The translations under genes and the position numbers were made by a program. The notes under the pieces are model-generated. The model did no database searches and was not told the origin of the DNA. It was given only the letters and a program-made list of their open reading frames with translations. 64,000 nt of DNA, taken from assembly GCA_035455265.1 (NCBI GenBank), contig DATIFK010000002.1, positions 1-64,000 on the forward strand, written 5' to 3'. Each line of letters begins with the position of its first letter. The stretch's first letter is position 1. Shown here piece after piece: positions 15,168 to 27,296 of this stretch. Source of the stretch: MGOM01 sp035455265 (GTDB taxonomy: Bacteria; Chloroflexota; Anaerolineae; Anaerolineales; E44-bin32).

Positions 15168-16333
15168 CATCCCGAAGATCTGCGCCTCCACCTCCTGCAC
15201 GCAAGCTCGCTCCGACCGCCAGATCGCGGAACCTGTCTGAGCAGGCGTTCGTTCCTCCCTACCGACCCTCTTGGGTCGACCGATTCACCGACTGGGTCGA
15301 TCGCCTGCCCGGGCCGGCGTGGCTTCCCTATGTCGTCCTGGCCCTGGCCGGCGCAGGCTTCTTCGTCGGCGTAGAAACGATCGCTGGCGATTATCGGCCG
15401 GGAGCCTACCTGACGCTGCACCTCTGGCTGGGGGCGGATGCCGCTTATCTTCTCGGCATGCTGCATCTGCTCGATCACGCCGCCGCCGACGCGCTGGAGG
15501 CGTTCCGCCCGGTCCTGATTCTCAACCGTTCGCCCGGCCAAGGTGCCTCGTCCGCCGGTTCGACCTTCGAAGAGATTCGCTATCGATTGACCACCCTTCC
15601 AGCCGGTCTCACCTGGGTGGCGGCGTTGCTCGGTGCGGTGCTCGGCCTGGGATTCCCGCTCGCCTTCATCCACCCGGGAGCTCCGGCCTTCTCTCTGGCG
15701 GGATCGATGGCCACCTTAGGCGTTTCAACTGTTCCGGCCGCCTCCGCCGCGATCCTCGCCCAATTCGTTGCGACGCAGGCCATCGCCGGAATCCTCGTCT
15801 ACCATTCGATCCACCAGCTGCGAACGATCCACCTGATCTATCGGGATCACTCCGGCGTCAACCTGTATCGGCTGCAGCCCTTGTATGCCTTTTCCGTGCC
15901 GTCGGCCCTCACCGCCGGCGGATGGGTGCTCTACAGCAGTCTTTGGTTCATCGCCGCGCCCAGCCTGCTGCATGAGTCCGGCAGTCTGGCGATGGCGGCC
16001 TTCTTTGTCCTGGTGGCTGGCGCGGCGTTCACCTGGCCCCTGTTGGGGATCCATCGGCGACTGCAGGTGGAGAAGAAGGCTCAGCTGGCTGAGAGCAACC
16101 AGCGATTCGAGGCGGCCGTGATCGAGCTCCGCCACCGGTTCGACCGGCAACGGTTGACCCGGATGGACGATCTGCACAAGGCCATGGCGAGCCTCGACCT
16201 CGAGCAGACGGCCCTGCGCCGCATCCCGACCTGGCCGTGGGAGACTGGAACGCTGAGAGGGGTTATCGCCGCGTTGGTACTGCCGATCGTCATCTGGCTT
16301 CTCCAATTCGGCCTGGGAAGGCTGCTCGGATGA
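15164..16333 (+). CDS. Polytopic membrane protein, paralogue 2 of 4
   Basis: 389 residues with the same plan as the preceding gene: FVPPYRPSWVDRF at about residue 30, six membrane helices, ALEAFRPVL and IRYRLTTLP, HLIYRDHSGVNLYRLQPLYAFS, a charged helix (VEKKAQLAESNQRFEAAV, MDDLHKAMASLDLEQTAL), IPTWPWETGTLRG and a final helix. It carries a longer loop after the second helix pair (SPGQGASSAGSTFEE). It starts by ATGA overlap with paralogue 1 and forms a two-gene unit with it. Function unknown. Confidence 0.78.
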   Translation: MTSRRSAPPPPARKLAPTARSRNLSEQAFVPPYRPSWVDRFTDWVDRLPGPAWLPYVVLALAGAGFFVGVETIAGDYRPGAYLTLHLWLGADAAYLLGMLHLLDHAAADALEAFRPVLILNRSPGQGASSAGSTFEEIRYRLTTLPAGLTWVAALLGAVLGLGFPLAFIHPGAPAFSLAGSMATLGVSTVPAASAAILAQFVATQAIAGILVYHSIHQLRTIHLIYRDHSGVNLYRLQPLYAFSVPSALTAGGWVLYSSLWFIAAPSLLHESGSLAMAAFFVLVAGAAFTWPLLGIHRRLQVEKKAQLAESNQRFEAAVIELRHRFDRQRLTRMDDLHKAMASLDLEQTALRRIPTWPWETGTLRGVIAALVLPIVIWLLQFGLGRLLG

Positions 16334-16353
16334 GGTTGCCGTGATCTGCGACA

Positions 16354-16449
16354 AGGTCAGTCCTCAGTCGTCAGTCGCCGAGTTCAGCTGCCGCTGGCGC
16401 TAGACGGCAGGATCCTCGACGGCGGACTGAGCTCTGAGGACCTGAGGAC
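16354..16449. repeat. Heptanucleotide element between paralogues 2 and 3
   Basis: Left arm GTCAGTC-CTCAGTC-GTCAGTC and right arm GACTGAGCTCTGAGGACCTGAGGA, inverted around a core of about 45 nt. It separates the two translationally coupled pairs and reaches to within 3 nt of the start of paralogue 3. Confidence 0.65.
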
Positions 16450-16451
16450 GT

Positions 16452-17555
16452 ATGAAACGGGCTTCGCGACGTGCCGCTCCAGCTCCCTTCGTCCCGCCCT
16501 ACCCACCGTCCTGGTTCGATCGGCTCAGAGCGCGTTTGGACCGGGCCCGCGTCTCTCCCTATGTAGTGTATGCGCTCGTCGCTCTCGTCCTCTTCGTTCT
16601 ACTGACGCTGGTCCAGTGGCGCGAAGGCGCGTACCCGGTGGGGGAAGTCAGGGCCTTCCACATCTTGTTTGCCGCTTGGCTTCCCTTCATGTTGGCTCTC
16701 ATGCACTACCTGGACCATGTGGCCGACCGCGCCTTCGAGAAGTTCCGACCGTCTTTGTCGGCCACGCCCGACGAGAGCCTTTCGTTGCGCTACCGCCTGA
16801 CGACGCTCCCGGCCGCGCCGGCCGCGCGCCTCGCCGGTGGTCTGGTGCTGGTGAACACTCTTCTGGTCCTGGTGGACAAGGGGTTTCTCCGGCCGGCGGC
16901 CGGAGCGAACGTGTTCGACCTCGGCCTGCAGCTCTTGCAGATCGCCCCGACACCTCTGTCCATCGCTGTGGTCGGCGCCCTCCTGCTTGGCGTTTGGTGG
17001 ATCTCCGGAACCTTTCTGTATCACACGTTCCATCAGCTGCGTGTGATCAGCCGCATCTACGCCCGGCACACGCTGATTCGGCTCCTGCACCTCGGGCCGC
17101 TCTATAGCTTCTCCCGGGTCACACAGCAGACGACCATCGGAATCCTTGCCTTCTTCTACATGTTCAGCCTCAGCGCCACCGGGTTCCGAAGTCAGCCCGG
17201 ATTCCTCATCGCCGGCGGCATTCTCTTCGCCGCCGTCGCCGCCATTACCTTCGCCAGCCCACTGGTCGGGATCCATGACCTGCTGGTCTCGGAGAAGGAT
17301 CGTCTGCTCGAGGCGAACACCCGTCGCCTGGAGGCCGGCATCGCAGACCTCCACCAGCAAATGGATCGGCGCGACCTGAGCGGCATGGACGACTTGAGCA
17401 AGGCCCTGGCCAGCCTGGATCTCGAACGGACTGTGTTGTCCCGCATCCCGACCTGGCCCTGGGAGCCGGGCACGCTGCGCGGTCTGGTGGCAGCGCTGCT
17501 CATCCCGGTCCTCATCTGGGCCATCCAGCTCGGCGCGGGACGACTGCTGCCATGA
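16452..17555 (+). CDS. Polytopic membrane protein, paralogue 3 of 4
   Basis: 367 residues. It starts MKRASRRAAPAPFVPPYPPS and shares every block of the group: AFEKFRPSL, LRYRLTTLP, FHQLRVISRIYARHT, LGPLYSFS, the charged helix (VSEKDRLLEANTRRLEAG, MDDLSKALASLDLERTVL), IPTWPWEPGTLRG and the C-terminal helix. It resembles paralogue 4 most (both have VQWREGAY after the first helix), which suggests a recent duplication. Stop and next start overlap as ATGA. Function unknown. Confidence 0.78.
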   Translation: MKRASRRAAPAPFVPPYPPSWFDRLRARLDRARVSPYVVYALVALVLFVLLTLVQWREGAYPVGEVRAFHILFAAWLPFMLALMHYLDHVADRAFEKFRPSLSATPDESLSLRYRLTTLPAAPAARLAGGLVLVNTLLVLVDKGFLRPAAGANVFDLGLQLLQIAPTPLSIAVVGALLLGVWWISGTFLYHTFHQLRVISRIYARHTLIRLLHLGPLYSFSRVTQQTTIGILAFFYMFSLSATGFRSQPGFLIAGGILFAAVAAITFASPLVGIHDLLVSEKDRLLEANTRRLEAGIADLHQQMDRRDLSGMDDLSKALASLDLERTVLSRIPTWPWEPGTLRGLVAALLIPVLIWAIQLGAGRLLP

Positions 17556-18625
17556 GCAAGCGCGCCGCCGCGGCCTCCCGGGAACCCGGGCCGCCTGCCT
17601 TCGCACCTCCCTACCCGCCGAGCCTTGTCGACCGACTCATCGCGTGGCTCGACCGCCAGCCGGTGCCTGTCTGGCTGATTCTGCTGGCAGCCGCCGCCGT
17701 GGTGTTGGCGATCCTGACCGCCGTCCAATGGCGCGAGGGAGCGTATGCCGTCGGCACGTTCAATCCGCTCCATGCCATGGCCAGCGCCTACGTCCCATTC
17801 CTCGTCTGGCTCATCCGCTACCTCGATCGATCCGCCGCGAGCGCCCTGCAGGAATTCAGGCCCGCGCTCATGAGCGAATCCGAGGCGATGCCTTTGCGAT
17901 ACCGGCTCACGACGCTTCCGCGAACCGCAACGCTCTTCGTCGGCGGAGCCACGGCTTTGGCGATCGGCCTGATGGCGTGGCTGTTCTCTGCAGATTTGCG
18001 GTTGCTCGAGGTGGCTCCGACACTCTTGTCGGAGGCCGTGTTCGGCGCCGTCCTGATCGCCACCTGGTGGGCGACGGGGGTATTCGTTTACCACACGGTC
18101 CGTCAACTCGTGCTGATCCACGAGATTTACACTCGCCGCACACGCATCGACGTCTTTCAACTGACCCCGCTCTATGCCTTCTCGCACCACACGCGCCGGA
18201 CGGCCGTCGCGATCCTGCTCTTTGTGTATCTGGATTTCCTGATCGCCGACCCGACGCTCCGCTACCATCCGTTGAACCTCGGCGTCGGCGCGACGCTGGC
18301 CCTGCTCGCCGTGGTCGCCTTTGTCGGACCGCTGGGAGGAGTCCACCGCCTGCTGGCGGCCGAGAAGACGCGGCTCGTGGACGACAACGCCCGCCGCCTC
18401 GAAGCCGGGTTCCGCGAATTGCAGAAACGAATGGACAGCCTGCGGCTTGCGGGTGCCGACGATCTGAACAAGACGCTCAGCAGCCTCGAGATCGAGCGAA
18501 CGGCGCTGCTCCGCATTCCGACCTGGCCCTGGGAGCCTGGGACGATTCGCGGATTGGCGGCGGCTTTGCTCCTGCCGATCCTCATCTGGCTGATCCAGTT
18601 CGCTTTGGGTCGGTGGCTGGGATAA
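17552..18625 (+). CDS. Polytopic membrane protein, paralogue 4 of 4
   Basis: 357 residues, the shortest copy. Blocks: FAPPYPPSLVDRLI, VQWREGAYAVG, ALQEFRPAL, LRYRLTTLP, IHEIYTRRTRIDVFQLTPLYAFS, charged helix (AAEKTRLVDDNARRLEAG, ADDLNKTLSSLEIERTAL), IPTWPWEPGTIRG and a final membrane helix ending in LGRWLG. It is translationally coupled to paralogue 3. A GC-rich hairpin lies shortly after its stop. Confidence 0.78.
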   Translation: MSKRAAAASREPGPPAFAPPYPPSLVDRLIAWLDRQPVPVWLILLAAAAVVLAILTAVQWREGAYAVGTFNPLHAMASAYVPFLVWLIRYLDRSAASALQEFRPALMSESEAMPLRYRLTTLPRTATLFVGGATALAIGLMAWLFSADLRLLEVAPTLLSEAVFGAVLIATWWATGVFVYHTVRQLVLIHEIYTRRTRIDVFQLTPLYAFSHHTRRTAVAILLFVYLDFLIADPTLRYHPLNLGVGATLALLAVVAFVGPLGGVHRLLAAEKTRLVDDNARRLEAGFRELQKRMDSLRLAGADDLNKTLSSLEIERTALLRIPTWPWEPGTIRGLAAALLLPILIWLIQFALGRWLG

Positions 18626-18650
18626 GTCCGCGGTCAGGGGCCGGCGATCC

Positions 18651-18668
18651 GTCAGGCATCCGCCTGAC
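18651..18668 (+). terminator. Possible terminator hairpin after the paralogue cluster
   Basis: GTCAGGC-ATCC-GCCTGAC, a 7-bp perfect stem 25 nt after the last stop. There is no T-run, so termination is uncertain. Confidence 0.3.
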
Positions 18669-18732
18669 CACCGAGAGACAACGCCTCGGCCCTCTCCCTT
18701 CGTACAGGTAACGCCCCCCGCAGCCGCCGTGG

Positions 18733-18738
18733 TAGGAT
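18733..18738 (+). promoter_or_regulatory. Putative -10 box (TAGGAT) of the ABC exporter gene
   Basis: TAGGAT, six bases, then GTG at 18745: the leaderless arrangement seen for other genes here. Confidence 0.45.
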
Positions 18739-18744
18739 GGCCGC

Positions 18745-20592
18745 GTGAAACCCCCCTGGGCTCGCCTGGCCGAGTGGTGGCCGTCGACGCGTGAGAAGAT
18801 ACGCGACGCGGCGATCAACGTCGTCCGCGCCTTTCAACTGGTGTGGCACTCGCACCCTCCGTCGGCCGCGCTGATGGCCGTCTGGACCTTGATCGGCGCG
18901 GCCTTGCCCGCCGGGCAGGCCTGGATCGGCAAGCTGATCGTCGACGCTGTGGTGGCCGCCATCCAGACTCACGTCGAGGCGATGGCCGGCCTGCGATCCG
19001 TGGCGCCCTTGCTGGCCGCCGAATTCGTTCTGCTCGTCGGGCAGGCGGGCATCAGCCAGGCGCGCAGCCTGACCGAGCACGTGCTCCATTCACGCCTCAA
19101 CCTCAGCATCAACACACGCATCATCCGCAAGGCGCTTGAACTCGACCTGACGCACTTCGAGAACGCCGAGTACTACGACAAGCTTCAGAACGCCCGTCGC
19201 GAAGCCGACTGGCGCGGCCTGCAGATCGTCAACGGCGGCTTCTACCTGATTCAGAACGCCCTGACTCTGCTGTCCTTCGCCGCTCTGCTGATGCGTTTCA
19301 GCCCACTGCTGGCCGTGATCCTGTTCGTCGCCACGCTGCCGGCCTTCGTGGCGCAAAGCAGCTACGCCGATCTTACGTTTCGGGTCATCTCCTGGCGCGC
19401 TCCGGAAGCCCGCAAGCTCTCTTACCTCGAATACCTCCTGACCGACTACGACTCGGTCAAGGAAGTCAAGCTCTTCGGTCTGGGCGAACCGCTGCTGGGG
19501 CGCTACGCCGATCTGTTCTGGAAGTTCCTGCTCGAGGATCAGAGCATCGCCCAGCGCCGCAGCCTGGCCTCCTTCGGCTGGGGCCTGCTCGCCACGCTGA
19601 CCTACTACGGCTCCTACGCGTGGATCGTGGTCCGGGCCGTCGGCGGGGCGATCACGCTGGGCGACATGACCCTCTACCTGGGGATCTTCCGCAGCAGCCA
19701 GCAGACCTTCGAGTCGATCTTCTTCGGGCTGAGCGAGCTCTACGAGAACGGCCTGTTCATGAGCAACCTGTTCGCCTTCCTGGAGCTGGCGCCGCAGCTC
19801 CCCGTCTCCGCTGATCCGGTTCGCCGCCTGCCGGCGAGGCGCACCGGTATCGAGTTCCAGGATGTGGCATTCCGCTACACCGGACACGACGACTACGCCG
19901 TGCGCGACATCAACCTGGTTGTCCATCCGGGTGAGAAGATCGCGCTGGTCGGGCCCAACGGCGCCGGCAAGACGACCCTCATCAAGCTGCTCACGCGCCT
20001 GTACGATCCGACGCGCGGCCGCATCCTGTTCGACGGGATCGATCTGCGCGACTACGATCCCGACTTGCTGCGCCGCCGCATCGGGGTGATCTTCCAGGAC
20101 TACGTCCGCTATCACCTGACGGCGGCGGAGAACGTCGGCTTCGGCCAGATCGAAGCCCTGGGCGACCGGCCGCGCATCGAAACGGCGGCGGCCAAGAGCG
20201 GCGCCCACGACGTGATCACCGGCCTGCCCGAAGGCTACGAGACCACCCTCGGCCGATGGTTCTCCCGCGGCCGGGACCTCTCCGGCGGCGAGTGGCAGAA
20301 GATAGCCCTGGGCCGAGCCTTCATGCGCGAGTGCGACATCCTGGTGCTGGACGAGCCGACCGCCGCACTCGACGCCGAGAACGAGCTGCTGGTCTTCCAG
20401 CGCTTCAAGCAGCTCACCGAGGACAAGATGGCTGTGCTCATCAGCCACCGCTTCTCCACGGTGCGCATGGCCGACCGTATCTACGTCCTCGACCAGGGGC
20501 GGATCATCGAGCAGGGCACCCACGACGACCTGCTGGCGCGCGGCGGCCGCTATGCGAGGTTGTTCACGCTCCAGGCGGAGTCGTATCGATAA
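18745..20592 (+). CDS. ABC exporter half-transporter (membrane domain fused to ATPase)
   Basis: 615 residues. About six membrane helices occupy residues 20-330 and the nucleotide-binding domain 370-610: Walker A GPNGAGKTT, Q-loop GVIFQDYVRYH, signature LSGGEWQKIALGRAF, Walker B ILVLDEPTAALD and the switch His in LISHRFST. It would work as a homodimer or with a partner half-transporter. The substrate is unknown; the membrane domain resembles those of lipid and peptide exporters. It lies downstream of the four-paralogue cluster but has its own promoter-like TAGGAT, so a link is only suggested by proximity. Confidence 0.9.
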   Translation: MKPPWARLAEWWPSTREKIRDAAINVVRAFQLVWHSHPPSAALMAVWTLIGAALPAGQAWIGKLIVDAVVAAIQTHVEAMAGLRSVAPLLAAEFVLLVGQAGISQARSLTEHVLHSRLNLSINTRIIRKALELDLTHFENAEYYDKLQNARREADWRGLQIVNGGFYLIQNALTLLSFAALLMRFSPLLAVILFVATLPAFVAQSSYADLTFRVISWRAPEARKLSYLEYLLTDYDSVKEVKLFGLGEPLLGRYADLFWKFLLEDQSIAQRRSLASFGWGLLATLTYYGSYAWIVVRAVGGAITLGDMTLYLGIFRSSQQTFESIFFGLSELYENGLFMSNLFAFLELAPQLPVSADPVRRLPARRTGIEFQDVAFRYTGHDDYAVRDINLVVHPGEKIALVGPNGAGKTTLIKLLTRLYDPTRGRILFDGIDLRDYDPDLLRRRIGVIFQDYVRYHLTAAENVGFGQIEALGDRPRIETAAAKSGAHDVITGLPEGYETTLGRWFSRGRDLSGGEWQKIALGRAFMRECDILVLDEPTAALDAENELLVFQRFKQLTEDKMAVLISHRFSTVRMADRIYVLDQGRIIEQGTHDDLLARGGRYARLFTLQAESYR

Positions 20593-20657
20593 AGCCAGCG
20601 ATCAGTGGTCGCTGGCTCGTGGTCAGCAGGCCGCGGGGGCGCCGTCCCCAGGAATCC

Positions 20658-20685
20658 GTAGGGGCACGCCGTGGCGTGCCCCTAC
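20658..20685. repeat. Palindrome of the TAGGGGC family
   Basis: GTAGGGGCACGCC-GT-GGCGTGCCCCTAC: perfect 13-bp arms with a 2-nt loop, lying between the convergent ABC exporter and bacterioferritin genes. It could end transcription from both sides. Related palindromes occur at 30458 and 62801. Confidence 0.7.
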
Positions 20686-20751
20686 AAGCCTGATGCGATT
20701 CTGTTGAAACGGGCCTTGCCCCAGCGCCCGATTTCCCGTCTTCGGCGCCGG

Positions 20752-21222
20752 CTATTCCTCGACCTGGTTGGTGAGGTAGTTCTCCAGCCCCATCTGCTGG
20801 ATCTGGTCCTGCTGGGCCTCGGCCCAGTCCCGGTGGCCCTCTTCCATGGTGAGGATCTTGGTCAGCAGCTCCACGGTGCCCTGGTCGTCCACCTCATGCC
20901 CCAGGCGGATCCCGGCGTTGTAGGCGGCAATGGCCCCGAGCTCGGACCCGCCGTCGTTGCCGATGATATCCGCCACCGACGAGCCGATCTGAATCGGGTT
21001 CAGCTTGGACGCGATCGGCGATCCTTCAAGGAAGATGATCCGCTGGATCAGCCATTCGGCATGGTGCATCTCGTCGATCGCCTGCTTCTCGATGGCTTTG
21101 TGCAGGCGCTCGTAGCCCCAGTTGGCGCACATCTCGGAATGGACCATGTACTGGCTGATGGCGGTCAGTTCGTCGGCTAGCAGCTGGTTGAGCGTCGTCA
21201 GGATCTTGTCGTTGCCCTTCAT
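20752..21222 (-). CDS. bfr: Bacterioferritin
   Basis: 156 residues, normal length. Bfr forms a 24-subunit cage that oxidises and stores iron. The ferroxidase ligands fit the expected positions: Glu18 in ADELTAISQY, Glu51 and His54 in DEMHHAEW, Glu94 in GSELGAIAAY, Glu127 and His130 in TMEEGHRDW. The Met in DEMHHAE corresponds to the haem-binding Met52 of Bfr, so haem binding is likely. The start has CAGGAGCC 5-6 nt upstream. Its PFOR neighbour is an oxygen-sensitive iron-sulfur enzyme, so shared iron handling is plausible. Confidence 0.93.
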   Translation of the reverse strand: MKGNDKILTTLNQLLADELTAISQYMVHSEMCANWGYERLHKAIEKQAIDEMHHAEWLIQRIIFLEGSPIASKLNPIQIGSSVADIIGNDGGSELGAIAAYNAGIRLGHEVDDQGTVELLTKILTMEEGHRDWAEAQQDQIQQMGLENYLTNQVEE

Positions 21223-21289
21223 GGTCGGCTCCTGTGGTGTGGATGGGATGCGGGCTGTGATGTCTGGGGCCGGGAATGCAGGCTCCCCG

Positions 21290-24847
<3,558 letters not shown>

Positions 24848-24882
24848 GGTCTCTCCTGCCCTACCGGGATCCCGTTCACCCC

Positions 24883-24888
24883 AGTCTA
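24883..24888 (-). promoter_or_regulatory. Putative -10 box (TAGACT) of the PFOR gene
   Basis: TAGACT on the minus strand, 35 nt upstream of the start codon; a normal leader with a good ribosome-binding site follows. Confidence 0.4.
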
Positions 24889-25043
24889 GGAGCCCCCTTG
24901 CCGGCGCCCCAGTACAGAGCGCAGGGGAAACTGGAGGACAGTTGTCACGTTTCGGCCGCCAGCCTCGGTTTAGCTGGTGGCTGGAAGCTCCCGGCAAGAC
25001 ACCGGGACGATGTGGCGGCTGGTAGCTGCGGGGATCGACTTGT

Positions 25044-26045
25044 CTAGAAGATACGGGGGAGCAACACGTTCAGAAGCAGGCCCAACACAAACATGGCCCC
25101 CGCCAGCTTGTTATGGTAGAAGGCGGCGGCGACGTACCACAGGGGCCAGACGGGGTAGTTCTCCGGTGGTTTGTCCGGCCTCGGGTCGCGGTAGGTCTTC
25201 CACACCCGGCGCAACCTCGGCAGCGCCAGAGCGACCAGCAGCACCCACGGCCCGAGCGTGCCGGTGAGCACCAGGATGACCACAATCACGTAGTAGGAGA
25301 CCATGAGAGCCAGGTTCAAGGTCAACGACGCCTTCTCGCCGATCAAGACGGGGATGGTGTGAATCCCCTTGGCCTGGTCGGCCACGCGCTTGTCGATGTG
25401 CTTGCCCATCAGGACGGTCGTCACGATCAAGGCGTAGGGGACGCAGGCCAGCCAGACTCCGGCGGGCGGCCAGGCGTGCGCGCTGACGAAGTACGTGCCG
25501 CCGATCATCAGCGGTCCCCACACCAGAAAGACGCCGGGCTCCCCCAGCCCATGGTGCTTGAGGCGAATCGGGGGCGCGACGTAGAAGACACTGATGAACA
25601 GGCCCGCGGCAGCGAAAGCCAGCACCGGCCAGCCGGCCCGCAGCGCCAGGACGGCCATGATCGCGCCATCCACGACATTGATGGCCAGGATGGCCCGCCC
25701 CAGACCCGTCCGCGAGATCAACCCGCCGAGAATCGGGTGTGGCGCGTACTGCGCCCGGGCGTAGTCGTCCGTATCGACCCCGGCCTCCAGGTCGAAGAAA
25801 TCGTTGATCATGTTGTTGGAGGCATGCGCCAGGATCAGGCCGAACCACGCCAGCGCGAAACTGAGGAGGTCGATGCGCCCCACAGTCGCCAGGGCCAACA
25901 GGCCTCCGATCAGGCCCGAGATGCCCGTCATCGAGAACACGGCCGCGCGGGTGATGATCAACCACCGACTGACGGTGTCCATGTGCTTGTCGGGCGAGAG
26001 ATTCGCCGTGTCGATGACTTCTTTCCAGTTGGCGAGGAGCGACAT
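25044..26045 (-). CDS. UbiA-family prenyltransferase
   Basis: 333 residues with about eight or nine membrane helices. UbiA enzymes attach a prenyl chain to an aromatic or other acceptor in the membrane. The first Asp-rich motif is NNMINDFFDLEAGVD and the second region is DKRVADQAKGIHTIP, both of which bind the diphosphate through Mg2+. The family includes MenA (menaquinone) and UbiA, but the acceptor cannot be told from the sequence. The start at 26045 has AGGAAGAG 8 nt upstream and was chosen over one 30 nt further out. An epimerase gene is divergently placed 112 nt away. Confidence 0.87.
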   Translation of the reverse strand: MSLLANWKEVIDTANLSPDKHMDTVSRWLIITRAAVFSMTGISGLIGGLLALATVGRIDLLSFALAWFGLILAHASNNMINDFFDLEAGVDTDDYARAQYAPHPILGGLISRTGLGRAILAINVVDGAIMAVLALRAGWPVLAFAAAGLFISVFYVAPPIRLKHHGLGEPGVFLVWGPLMIGGTYFVSAHAWPPAGVWLACVPYALIVTTVLMGKHIDKRVADQAKGIHTIPVLIGEKASLTLNLALMVSYYVIVVILVLTGTLGPWVLLVALALPRLRRVWKTYRDPRPDKPPENYPVWPLWYVAAAFYHNKLAGAMFVLGLLLNVLLPRIF

Positions 26046-26074
26046 CGGATCTCTTCCTGAGGGACGGTGGCTCA

Positions 26075-26080
26075 AGTGTA
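26075..26080 (-). promoter_or_regulatory. Putative -10 box (TACACT) of the ubiA-type gene
   Basis: TACACT on the minus strand, 29 nt before the ATG. Confidence 0.35.
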
Positions 26081-26081
26081 C

Positions 26082-26124
26082 CGCTGTCGGCTGTCGGCTG
26101 TCCTCCGCCCGCTGTCCGCTGCCC
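26082..26124. repeat. Heptanucleotide element between the ubiA-type and epimerase genes
   Basis: CGCTGTC-GGCTGTC-GGCTGTC-CTCCGCC-CGCTGTC-CGCTGCC, nearly perfect 7-bp periodicity, one-armed. Confidence 0.6.
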
Positions 26125-26145
26125 GGGGGGATGGCGTCCGTGGAC

Positions 26146-26151
26146 TAGAAT
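26146..26151 (+). promoter_or_regulatory. -10 box (TAGAAT) of the epimerase gene
   Basis: TAGAAT, six bases (GTCTGC), then ATG at 26158; predicted leaderless transcript. Confidence 0.55.
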
Positions 26152-26157
26152 GTCTGC

Positions 26158-27165
26158 ATGCGAGTTCTCGTTACGGGCGCCACAGGTTTCCTCGGCTCGC
26201 ACATCGCCCGCGAGCTGGCCGACGTGCACGACGTCCGCGTCCTGGTTCGCCCGCAATCCTCCCGTCGCCTGTTGACCGGGATGCGGGTCGAGGAAGCCGT
26301 CGGCGATATGCTCGAGCCGGGGACGCTCGTGGAGGCGTGCCGCGGCATGGACGCCGTGGTCCACGCCGCCGCCAACATGCGCGGCGCGGGCGGTGCCGAG
26401 GCGCGCGTGGGCAGCCACACCCTCGGCGCCAGCCACCTGGCCGCGGCCGCCCAGCGGGCTGGGGTGCGGCGGTTCGTCTACGTCTCCTCGGTCGCCGCGC
26501 TCGGAATCCCCGACGATCCCCCCTCCCCAACCGACGCCCACGCCAGCATCCTGGACGAACGGCACGAGTGGAACGCGCCGCCGGAGATGTGGCCGTACGG
26601 CTACGCCAAGTACCAATCCGAGCGCCAGGTCCTGGCGGCCGGCGATTCGATGATGGACGTCGTCATCGTCAATCCATCCGTGGTCCTCGGGCCGGGTGAT
26701 CTCCACCGCGTGTCCAACGCCATTGTCTGGTGGATGCTGCGGGGGCGGAGTCTGCCGGTGATCGACGGCGGCGTGGGCGTGGTCCACGTCCGGGATGTAG
26801 CCGAGGGCGCACGCGCGGCGCTCGAGCGCGGCCGGGCGGGCGAGCGCTACATCCTCAGCGGTGCGAATTTGCGTGTCGTCGAGCTGCTGAACATCGTGGC
26901 CGAGGCTGTCGGTCGTCCGCCTCCGCGCCTTCGCATCCCCTTCCACCTGGCGCGGGCGTTGGCCGAGGCAAGCGGCGGCATCGGCCGCCTGCTGCGGCCG
27001 GCGGCGCGGCCGGTCCTTGTGGAGCTGGCCGGGCGCTACTTCTACTACGACAACCGCAAGGCCCGGCGCGAGTTGGGAGTCGCTCTGGCGCGGACGGCCC
27101 TCGACGGCGCGCGCCAGGCGGCGGCGTGGTACCGCGAAGAGCAGTGGTCCGTGGCGAGTGGCTAG
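26158..27165 (+). CDS. NAD-dependent epimerase/dehydratase (extended SDR)
   Basis: 335 residues, clearly homologous to the gene at 12968 (TGATGFLGSHIARELA, YGYAKYQSERQVLA with the catalytic Tyr and Lys, VNPSVVLGPGDLHRVSNAI). NAD(P) binds at the Gly-rich N-terminus. Substrate unknown; similarity to HpnA/dihydroflavonol reductase-like proteins suggests a lipid or isoprenoid alcohol or ketone. The last seven residues (QWSVASG) are encoded by the beginning of a heptanucleotide repeat element, so the C-terminus was probably altered when the element arrived. Confidence 0.85.
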   Translation: MRVLVTGATGFLGSHIARELADVHDVRVLVRPQSSRRLLTGMRVEEAVGDMLEPGTLVEACRGMDAVVHAAANMRGAGGAEARVGSHTLGASHLAAAAQRAGVRRFVYVSSVAALGIPDDPPSPTDAHASILDERHEWNAPPEMWPYGYAKYQSERQVLAAGDSMMDVVIVNPSVVLGPGDLHRVSNAIVWWMLRGRSLPVIDGGVGVVHVRDVAEGARAALERGRAGERYILSGANLRVVELLNIVAEAVGRPPPRLRIPFHLARALAEASGGIGRLLRPAARPVLVELAGRYFYYDNRKARRELGVALARTALDGARQAAAWYREEQWSVASG

Positions 27166-27230
27166 TGGCCAGAAGGGGCCTGTGGACTGACCACTGACCA
27201 CTGGCCACTGACCACTGGCCACTGACCGCT
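27142..27230. repeat. Heptanucleotide element overlapping the epimerase C-terminus
   Basis: Left arm CAGTGGTCCGTGGCGAGTGG includes the last codons and stop of the epimerase gene. The right arm repeats ACTGACC-ACTGGCC in alternation (27186-27228). It is the clearest 7-bp periodicity in the window. Confidence 0.8.
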
Positions 27231-27280
27231 GCCTCCGGCGCACGGCCGTGACGATGGCTCGGTCGATGGCGGGTTTGTGA

Positions 27281-27286
27281 TACACT
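27281..27286 (+). promoter_or_regulatory. Putative -10 box (TACACT) of the histidine kinase gene
   Basis: TACACT ends 10 nt before the ATG at 27297. The intervening GCCGCAGGGG could serve as a very close ribosome-binding stretch. Confidence 0.35.
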
Positions 27287-27296
27287 GCCGCAGGGG

